NCBI GenBank assembly: GCA_009838385.1 | Contig: VXRS01000188.1 | Coordinates: forward strand, 1 to 11,603 | Source of the DNA: Dehalococcoidia bacterium | Lineage (GTDB): Bacteria > Chloroflexota > Dehalococcoidia > Tepidiformales > Tepidiformaceae | Length of the DNA stretch: 11,603 nt | Direction of reading: 5' to 3' | Shown: one piece after another, positions 7,933-11,603 of the stretch | How the letters are laid out: every line of letters begins with the position of its first letter | Numbering within the stretch: the stretch's first letter is position 1 | The notes under the pieces: generated by a model | Seen by the model: only the letters and a program-made list of their open reading frames with translations | Told to the model about the DNA's origin: nothing | The model's database searches: none | Position numbers and translations under genes: made by a program

Positions 7933-9192
7933 CTACCCCGGGGCGGCAGAGGGGACGGGCTCGGGGCGGACGCGGCGGATCTGGGGGACGACCAAGGCGA
8001 TCGCGGCCGAGAGCGCGAGCGTCGACCAGCCGAGGACGACGAGCACGATCGGGAGGCCCGTCTGCTGGGCGACCGCGCTGATCGGGAGGGTCAGCAACAT
8101 GGCGACGCCGTTGGTGAAGGGCAGGAGGCCCATCACGCGTCCGCGCACGCCCTCGGCTACTTGCTGCTGGATGATCACGGCGGCGCTGATCGAGGAGGCG
8201 CTGAGGGCGACCCCGAGGCCGACGTTCGTGGCGGCGGTGAGCCAGATGGAGCGCGAATACGCGAACACGATCGCGCTGACGGCGAAGGCCACGGCGGCCA
8301 GCACAAGGGTAGAGCCACGCCCGGCGACCTCCGGGCGCTGGGCGAAGAACATCGAGCCGCCAACGGCGCCCGTGCCCCAGCCGAAGGCCATGAGCGCGAA
8401 TCCGAGCCCGCCGACATCGAGGACCTCGGTCGCCCAGATGATGCCGAGGTTGCCCACGCCAGGCATGCCGACGCCGTTCATGACGAAGAGGAGGCCGACG
8501 GCCGCGAGGATGACGACGTGGCGCCACGTGTACTGGAGGCCTTCGCCGACGGCGCGGAACACGTTGCGTCCGGCCTCGCCACGGCTGCTGTAGTTGAGCG
8601 CGGCGATGAGCGGGATGATGCCGACCCAGGTGACGAGCGAGCCCGCATAGAGCGCGCCCGGTCCGAAGACCTCGTTAAGCACCGCAGCCACGGGAATCGT
8701 GATCGGGATCATGAGCTGCTGGGCGGCGGAGTTGAGGCTGATCGCGTTCCCAAGGTCGTCCATGCCGACCGCGGCAGGGATGCTGGCCTGGCGGGCGGGG
8801 TGGTCGATCGCCTGCGTGGCCGAGGCGAGGAAGGTGAGCACGAGGACGCCGAAGACCGTCGCCTCCCCGAAGGGGTTGGTCAGCATGAGGAGGGCCACGA
8901 AGGCGCTCAGGACGAGCGTGGCCGACTCGCAGCCGAGGAGCACGAGGCGGCGCTCGAAGCGGTCGGCGATGGCGCCCCCGATAAGGCTGAAGAGCAGGGT
9001 GGCGACGCCCCGGGCGCCCATGAGGAAGCCCGTATAGATAATCTGGAGGTCGGGGTAGACCTCCTGCACCCAGAAGATCTGGGTGACGAAGTGGAGGGGC
9101 TGCACGAGCCCGACGAGCACTGTCCCGGCCAGCAGGAGCCGGAAATTCCGGTGGCGGAAGGCACGGAACACCTGGACGCGACCGTCGGGCAT
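7933..9192 (-). CDS. MFS_3-family efflux transporter
   Basis: 419-residue inner-membrane protein with about 12 hydrophobic segments. It begins FRAFRHRNFRLLLAGTVLVG (9-28), the usual opening of the MFS_3/EntS-like exporters. The loop 2-3 signature GGAIADRFERRLVLL (72-86) is the MFS motif A equivalent, followed by AIDHPARQASIPA (128-140), also typical of this group; later there is RGRVMGLL. Such proteins are proton-driven exporters of siderophores, macrolides or other small molecules, but the substrate cannot be read from the sequence. No Shine-Dalgarno precedes the ATG, and a TAGACT box ends 8 bases before it, so the message is probably leaderless. It diverges from the SDR gene over a 122-base gap and precedes the DUF3800 gene, which has its own promoter. 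Confidence 0.88.
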   Translation of the reverse strand: MPDGRVQVFRAFRHRNFRLLLAGTVLVGLVQPLHFVTQIFWVQEVYPDLQIIYTGFLMGARGVATLLFSLIGGAIADRFERRLVLLGCESATLVLSAFVALLMLTNPFGEATVFGVLVLTFLASATQAIDHPARQASIPAAVGMDDLGNAISLNSAAQQLMIPITIPVAAVLNEVFGPGALYAGSLVTWVGIIPLIAALNYSSRGEAGRNVFRAVGEGLQYTWRHVVILAAVGLLFVMNGVGMPGVGNLGIIWATEVLDVGGLGFALMAFGWGTGAVGGSMFFAQRPEVAGRGSTLVLAAVAFAVSAIVFAYSRSIWLTAATNVGLGVALSASSISAAVIIQQQVAEGVRGRVMGLLPFTNGVAMLLTLPISAVAQQTGLPIVLVVLGWSTLALSAAIALVVPQIRRVRPEPVPSAAPG

Positions 9193-9197
9193 AACCG

Positions 9198-9208
9198 CCG
9201 AGTCTACG
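9198..9208 (-). promoter_or_regulatory. -10 element of the MFS gene (shared 11-base element)
   Basis: CGTAGACTCGG on the minus strand, identical to the element before the DUF3800 gene. TAGACT ends 8 bases before the ATG (9192). No convincing -35 is seen 16-19 bases upstream. Confidence 0.4.
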
Positions 9209-9314
9209 CGTCACGCCCTCACACCCCTCGTGGGCAACTCGGGTAAGCCGTGGCGAGGCGGCGCGCAATCGGCCAGAATCGGCGCGCTTACGAAGCAGGA
9301 ACGGGAGGTACGTC

Positions 9315-10094
9315 ATGCTGCTTGAGGGGAAGGCCGCCGTCGTCACGGGCGGAGCGGTCGGTATCGGACGCGGGATCGCGGTGGCGCTGGCCGAGAACGG
9401 CGCGGAGGTCGCCAGCCTCGACATCGACGCCGCCAACAACGCGGAGACGGCCGCGCAGGTACGCGCCACGGGACGCCAGGGCATCGCCATCGACTGCGAC
9501 GTGGCCGACAAGGTGCAGGTGCGCCGGGCCATCAACAGCGCCCTGCAGCGCCTGGGACGCATCGACGTGCTCGTGAACAACGCCGCCATCTACGCGGACA
9601 CCACGCTCACGGGCGGCAGCTACGAATCGCAGACGCACGCCTACGAGCGCTCCATCGATATCTGCGCGATGGGCAGCTTCTACTGCGCGACGGCGGCGGT
9701 GCCGGCGATGCAGGCGGCCGGCGGCGGCGAGATCCTCAACGTCATCACCGAGCACATCAAGGAAGGCCACCTGATGACGGGCGGGGCCGCCAGCGGCTAC
9801 GACTGCGCCAAGTGGGTGCAGTGGCGCCAGGTGGAGACCTGGGCGATCGAGCTCGCCGAGCACAACATCCGCGTCAACGGCCTCTGCATGGGGGCGACGG
9901 ACACGCCGATGCTGCGCGCCGTTTCGGCGGCGGCGGCGGAGGCGGGGATGCGCTCCTCGGACGTCGGGCAGGCGGTCATCAACATCCTCTCGCACGGGTC
10001 GGAAGGGCCCAGCGGGGAGACGTTCGTTTTCGGCACCTCGGGCACGCCGCGCGCCCAGAGCCTCGAGGAGATCGCCGCTCTCGCGCCCGCCTGA
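9315..10094 (+). CDS. Short-chain dehydrogenase/reductase (SDR), divergent active site
   Basis: 259-residue Rossmann-fold oxidoreductase. The cofactor motif TGGAVGIG is at 11-18. Asp36/Asp38 at the end of strand 2 (VASLDID) suggest NAD(H) rather than NADP(H); the adenine-binding DCDVAD (60-65) and NNAA (88-91) are present. Catalytic Tyr162 and Lys166 are kept (YDCAK). The usual catalytic Ser is not evident: the NISS-like position reads NVIT (Thr145), with an atypical EHIKEGHLMTGG stretch before the Tyr. The Asn of the classical N-S-Y-K tetrad appears to be Cys117 (DICAMG). GGGAGG lies 7 bases before the ATG. A weak promoter is possible: TGGCGA (9251-9256), N17, CAGAAT (9274-9279). The Rieske gene follows 104 bases downstream with its own -35, so the two may serve one pathway without being strictly co-transcribed. 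Confidence 0.88.
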   Translation: MLLEGKAAVVTGGAVGIGRGIAVALAENGAEVASLDIDAANNAETAAQVRATGRQGIAIDCDVADKVQVRRAINSALQRLGRIDVLVNNAAIYADTTLTGGSYESQTHAYERSIDICAMGSFYCATAAVPAMQAAGGGEILNVITEHIKEGHLMTGGAASGYDCAKWVQWRQVETWAIELAEHNIRVNGLCMGATDTPMLRAVSAAAAEAGMRSSDVGQAVINILSHGSEGPSGETFVFGTSGTPRAQSLEEIAALAPA

Positions 10095-10110
10095 GCGAGC
10101 GCCAAATCCG

Positions 10111-10116
10111 TTGACA
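10111..10116 (+). promoter_or_regulatory. -35 box of the Rieske oxygenase promoter
   Basis: A perfect TTGACA in the gap after the SDR gene. The -10 is unclear: CATAGC (10136-10141) lies 19 bases on, while TAGGAT (10124-10129) is too close for this -35. Confidence 0.45.
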
Positions 10117-10125
10117 ACGGGCGTA

Positions 10126-10178
10126 GGATGGTGCGCATAGCAGGCGCGTATCGCGCGCCCGTCCCAGCGCGACCATCC
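10126..10178 (+). repeat. Long dyad in the Rieske gene leader/promoter
   Basis: GGATGGT (10126-10132) pairs with ACCATCC (10172-10178). The stem extends inward by GCGC/GCGC past one unpaired G (10171). Inside it, GGCGCG (10143-10148) pairs with CGCGCC (10154-10159). The structure ends 6 bases before the ribosome site GAGGGAG (10185-10191). It could be an RNA structure in the leader or a DNA operator, depending on where transcription starts. Confidence 0.5.
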
Positions 10179-10198
10179 AGCTACGAGGGAGCAAGTAC

Positions 10199-11479
<1,281 letters not shown>

Positions 11480-11507
11480 GCCCGCCAGCCGACCACAAGC
11501 GGGAGGG

Positions 11508-11555
11508 GGGGGGCCCGGGGATGAGCGGGCGAGATGTGTTAGAGTCGGGCCCCCC
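11508..11555 (+). repeat. 10-bp dyad in G-rich sequence after the Rieske gene
   Basis: GGGGGGCCCG (11508-11517) pairs perfectly with CGGGCCCCCC (11546-11555) across a 28-base loop. It may be the Rieske terminator, though no T-tract follows. It sits beside a run of nine G, so base errors near a contig end are possible. Confidence 0.4.
11537..11545 (+). promoter_or_regulatory. Possible extended -10 promoter for a gene beyond the window
   Basis: TGTTAGAGT fits the extended -10 form TGn-TAnnnT, with no -35 seen. TAGAGTCGG differs by one base from the TAGACTCGG elements before the DUF3800 and MFS genes. Confidence 0.3.
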
Positions 11556-11585
11556 TATGGGGTGTGGCGGAGGGGAGGGAATAAT

Positions 11586-11603
11586 ATGGGGAATGAAGGG
11601 GGT
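11586..11603 (+). CDS. Possible start of a further gene (six codons)
   Basis: An ATG at 11586 stands 6 bases after the strong purine-rich ribosome site GGGGAGGG (11572-11579) and stays open to the edge, reading MGNEGG. Six codons say nothing about function, and the G-rich composition leaves room for sequence error. Confidence 0.3.

Overview
GC-rich bacterial chromosome fragment (about 68-70% G+C in the 60-base lines I counted by hand), tightly packed, with 12 complete or nearly complete genes, one gene cut by the left edge and a possible gene start at the right edge. No tRNA, rRNA, CRISPR or insertion sequence is visible. The mix suggests Chloroflexota, perhaps Dehalococcoidia-like: an HspR-type regulator beside dnaJ and clpC, promoters that look leaderless, paired RCK proteins, and an SDR next to a Rieske oxygenase. 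This is inference from gene content; no marker gene is present.

Left block (1-2599, minus strand): one compact operon reading leftwards, universal stress protein -> short RCK protein -> RCK protein with C-terminal domain -> prephenate dehydratase -> lipoprotein (cut by the edge). Joints are 4-base overlaps or gaps of 3 and 16 bases, so translational coupling is likely. It combines K+-channel/transporter gating proteins (no channel gene in view) with phenylalanine biosynthesis.

Centre (2704-7072, plus strand): a 71-residue protein of unknown function forms a complete transcription unit with its own promoter, RBS and intrinsic terminator. Then comes a stress operon: a DnaJ with half the usual zinc finger, an HspR-like MerR repressor and a ClpC-type AAA+ unfoldase. 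An AT-rich promoter precedes it, and dnaJ appears to be read from a leaderless mRNA. The regulator probably controls its own operon, in the place CtsR holds beside clpC in Firmicutes.

Convergent joint (7073-7216): strongly structured, probably a two-way terminator.

Right block (7217-11603): a DUF3800 protein of clearly lower GC (about 57%, likely acquired) and an MFS_3 exporter lie on the minus strand. Their start regions share an identical 11-base element that includes a TAGACT -10 box. On the plus strand are a divergent short-chain dehydrogenase and a Rieske non-heme iron oxygenase, both with non-canonical active-site residues. They could act together in oxidative catabolism of an unknown substrate. 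The window ends in a G-rich stretch with a 10-bp dyad, an extended -10 motif and a possible new start codon; base quality there may be poor.
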